Source of the DNA: Candidatus Eiseniibacteriota bacterium
GTDB lineage: Bacteria; Arandabacterota; Arandabacteria; Arandabacterales; Arandabacteraceae
Assembly: GCA_030622265.1 (NCBI GenBank)
Contig: JAUXGG010000064.1
Coordinates: 1-7,746 of the forward strand
DNA: 7,746 bases
Direction of reading: 5' to 3'
Below the pieces are notes generated by a model, which had not been told where the DNA came from, did no database searches, and saw only the letters and a program-made list of their open reading frames with translations. Shown here one piece after another: positions 5,552-7,746 of this stretch (positions are counted from its first letter, which is position 1; the number at the start of each line of letters is the position of its first letter). Both the position numbers and the translations under genes were made by a program.

Positions 5552-6763
5552 TTGGCTACTGTTTACCAGTGGAAAGGTAAGACATCGAGCGGAGAAAGTG
5601 TCTCCGGTGAAATGTCAGTTCGCACCAAGGCGGAACTGATAATGAACCTGAGGAAGAAGAAGGTCGTTGTTACCTCGGCCAAGGAGAAGGGTAAGGGCTT
5701 GGGCTTTGGCTTCCTCAAGGGAGGAGTCAGTACCAAGGAACTTGCCATTTTCACCAGGCAGTTCTCGACAATGATCAACTCGGGATTGCCCCTGGTCCAG
5801 TGTCTTGACATCCTGGCCAAGCAGGCCGAGAAGGACGGTTTCCGGAAGGTGATCAACCAGACCATGAGGGACGTGGAGTCAGGCGCAACCCTTGCGGACG
5901 CCCTTTCAAGACACCCGGCGATCTTCGGCGACCTCTTCGTCAATATGGTCGAGGCCGGAGAGGCGGGCGGTGTTCTGGACGTTATTCTCAACCGTCTGGC
6001 AACCTACATCGAGAAGATGAACACCCTGAAGCGCAAGGTCCGGAGTGCCATGGCCTATCCGGTGGTGGTGTTCCTGGTGACGGTCGCAGCTACAACCTTC
6101 ATGCTGCTTTTCATCATCCCGACTTTCGCGAAGATGTATGCGGACTTCGGAAGCGATCTTCCCGCACCCACGATGATCGTGATGGCCATAAGTGACCTGA
6201 TACGCACCAAGTGGTGGTTGCTGATCTCCGTGATAGTGATTGGGGTTGTGGGCTTCCGGCGGTACTACAACACCAAGAAAGGGAAGGGCACCATTGACAG
6301 GCTCTCCCTCCGTGTCCCTGTCTTCGGCCAGGTGCTCCTCAAGGCCTCGATCGCAAGGTTCACCCGGACACTCGGAACCCTGGTGAGCAGCGGTGTGCCG
6401 ATACTGGAGGGCCTGGACATCACCGGCAAGGCAGCTGGAAACAGCGTGGTCAAGGATGCGGTGGCCAAGACCAAGGCGAGTATCTCATCCGGCCAGACCA
6501 TCGCCGCCCCCTTAAGGGAGTCGGGGGTATTTCCCCCGATGGTGGTACAGATGATCGCCGTTGGTGAGGAGACCGGCGCCCTGGACGAGATGCTTTCAAA
6601 GATCGCGGATTTCTACGATGAGGAGGTTGACGCGGCTGTAGATGCGCTGACCTCGGTGATAGAGCCCATCATGATCGTCATGATGGGCGGCGTGGTCGGC
6701 GGCATGGTTGTAGCCATGTACCTTCCGATCTTCAAGCTCGTCAGCGTGATAATGGCGGAATAG
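5552..6763 (+). CDS. pilC: Type IV pilus inner-membrane platform protein PilC
   Basis: Polytopic inner-membrane protein of the GspF/PilC family. It forms the platform on which PilB and PilT act to insert or remove pilin subunits. 403 residues, the usual length. Seen: an N-terminal MATVYQWKGKTSSGE segment typical of PilC; a first T2SF domain (about 71-195) with FTRQFSTMINSGLPLVQCLDIL; membrane segments at about 167-193 and 221-237; a second T2SF domain (about 274-396) with FTRTLGTLVSSGVPILEGLDI; GEETGALDEML; and a final membrane segment (about 370-398, IEPIMIVMMGGVVGG). The start is a TTG at 5552. It is the first start-type codon in frame after the pilT stop (same frame) and has a good ribosome site. 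The next ATG (5612) would remove the conserved N-terminus. It sits 15 bases after pilT and 7 before pilS, so co-transcription is nearly certain. Confidence 0.94.
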   Translation: MATVYQWKGKTSSGESVSGEMSVRTKAELIMNLRKKKVVVTSAKEKGKGLGFGFLKGGVSTKELAIFTRQFSTMINSGLPLVQCLDILAKQAEKDGFRKVINQTMRDVESGATLADALSRHPAIFGDLFVNMVEAGEAGGVLDVILNRLATYIEKMNTLKRKVRSAMAYPVVVFLVTVAATTFMLLFIIPTFAKMYADFGSDLPAPTMIVMAISDLIRTKWWLLISVIVIGVVGFRRYYNTKKGKGTIDRLSLRVPVFGQVLLKASIARFTRTLGTLVSSGVPILEGLDITGKAAGNSVVKDAVAKTKASISSGQTIAAPLRESGVFPPMVVQMIAVGEETGALDEMLSKIADFYDEEVDAAVDALTSVIEPIMIVMMGGVVGGMVVAMYLPIFKLVSVIMAE

Positions 6764-6770
6764 TATCGCA

Positions 6771-7746
6771 ATGAACCTGTTTAACGGCAAGGCGGAAGAG
6801 AGAGACCTCAGGGGCTTCTGTAAAATCATGATCATCCTGCGGGTGATCTGCGTGGGAGCGGTGCTCTCTGTGGTGATCTTCCTGACGGGGGCCGGTTTCG
6901 ACATACATGATGTGCTCCCGATCGCAGGTCTTCTCATTGTCTTGTTCCCCTTGAGCGCCGTCTGGTGGCTCATATACAAGTCGGGCTACGGGCTCGAAAA
7001 ACTCGTGTACTCCCAGCTGATAGCGGACGTGGCTGTGGTGAGCGGCATAGTATATTTCACGGGCGGTGTCCACAGTCACCTGACATTCCTCTATCTGATC
7101 TCGATACTGCTGGCCGGGATACTCCTGTATCTCAGGGGGGCCCTTGTCGCGGCCACGCTGTCGACCGTCCTGTTTGCGGTGGTGTCATTGATGAAGGAAG
7201 CTCATTTCGAGAGGACGATCGGCGCGACATCCAATGAGCGGGCGATCGTCTATCTGCTGTTCAACGTGGTTCTTCAGGCCGGCTTCTTCTATCTAATAGC
7301 CGTGATGAGCGGCTATATCTCCGGACGCGTCAAGGTGTTTGGAGCCCGGCTCAAGACCACCACTTCGCAGCTCGAGAAGGCGAGGCTGGACACGCGCCAG
7401 ATAATCGAGAGCATGAGCAGCGGACTCATAACCGTGGACTCCCGCAGCGTGATTACCGAGTTCAACAAGTCCGCGTCGAGGATCCTCCGGATCGACCCGG
7501 CTCATGTCAAGGACGGAGATGTCAACACCGTCCTCGGTGCCATCTGCCCCGACCTCTGTGGCGGCCTGATCCGGGCTCTTGAGAGAGGCCAGTTGGAGGA
7601 GCGCGGGGAGATCTACGCCGAGACCGTGGACGGGCCGATTCCCCTGGGCGTGAGCATATCGCTCATGCGCGGCAGAGCCGGCAATACCACCGGCGCCGTG
7701 TCTGTATTCCAGGATCTTACTGAGGTGAAGAGCCTGGCCAGAAGGA
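6771..7746 (+). CDS. pilS: PilS-type membrane sensor histidine kinase, 5' part (3' end outside window)
   Basis: Sensor kinase of a two-component system. PilS phosphorylates PilR, a sigma-54-dependent activator of pilus genes; in Pseudomonas PilS senses pilin in the inner membrane. The frame stays open from ATG 6771 to the window end, giving 325 residues. Seen: six hydrophobic segments at about 19-40, 48-69, 79-97, 104-121, 123-140 and 159-181, with the PilS-like stretch QLIADVAVVSGIVYFTGG followed by LTFLYLISILLAGILL; a linker helix (about 190-210); and a PAS domain (about 207-320) with QIIESMSSGLITVDS and EFNKSASRIL, ending near FQDLTEVKSL. The HisKA phosphoacceptor and ATPase domains would lie past the right edge. 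The start is seven bases after the pilC stop with only a weak GGCGGA 12 bases upstream, suggesting translational coupling. Assignment as PilS rather than another PAS kinase rests on the six-segment pattern plus the pilBTC context. Confidence 0.87.
   Translation, partial: MNLFNGKAEERDLRGFCKIMIILRVICVGAVLSVVIFLTGAGFDIHDVLPIAGLLIVLFPLSAVWWLIYKSGYGLEKLVYSQLIADVAVVSGIVYFTGGVHSHLTFLYLISILLAGILLYLRGALVAATLSTVLFAVVSLMKEAHFERTIGATSNERAIVYLLFNVVLQAGFFYLIAVMSGYISGRVKVFGARLKTTTSQLEKARLDTRQIIESMSSGLITVDSRSVITEFNKSASRILRIDPAHVKDGDVNTVLGAICPDLCGGLIRALERGQLEERGEIYAETVDGPIPLGVSISLMRGRAGNTTGAVSVFQDLTEVKSLARR

Noticed and set aside
1..7746. Mobile element, CRISPR array, phage or novel defence system
   Set aside because: No transposase, integrase, terminal inverted repeats, spaced repeat array or unfamiliar gene was seen. 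All six genes belong to well-known families.

Overview
The window holds six genes, all on the + strand and tightly packed. It runs from the end of a GDP-mannose synthesis module, through a small ComEA-type helix-hairpin-helix protein, into a type IV pilus cluster in the order pilB, pilT, pilC, pilS. The DNA is moderately GC-rich, with Shine-Dalgarno sequences before most genes and two likely TTG starts. The pilB-pilT-pilC-pilS order (followed elsewhere by pilR and pilA) is known from Myxococcus and Geobacter. With the sigma-54-type promoter, this suggests a Gram-negative bacterium of the former Deltaproteobacteria (Myxococcota/Desulfobacterota) or a related lineage. That placement is an inference from layout, not a phylogeny.

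Region 1 (1-2012): the 3' part of a phosphomannomutase/phosphoglucomutase, then a mannose-1-phosphate guanylyltransferase that starts one base after the mutase stop. Together they convert mannose-6-phosphate to mannose-1-phosphate and then to GDP-mannose, the donor for surface polysaccharide, LPS or protein glycosylation.

Region 2 (2013-2713): a short AT-richer gap, a 125-residue exported ComEA-like DNA-binding protein, and a 217-base gap. The second gap carries a near-consensus -24/-12 (sigma-54) promoter at 2642-2657, about 57 bases before the pilB start. It also has a compound inverted repeat and a tandem 8-base repeat farther upstream.

Region 3 (2714-7746): the extension ATPase PilB, the retraction ATPase PilT, the inner-membrane platform protein PilC, and the 5' part of a PilS-type sensor kinase with six membrane segments and a PAS domain. 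The window ends before the kinase core. In known systems PilS phosphorylates PilR, a sigma-54 activator that controls pilus genes. Finding a sigma-54 promoter in front of pilB and pilS at the distal end therefore suggests a self-regulating operon, with pilR expected just outside the window.

I found no sign of a wholly new system: no mobile element, CRISPR array, tRNA or rRNA. The points most worth following up are the regulatory layout before pilB and the ComEA-like gene beside the pilus operon, which hints at DNA uptake.
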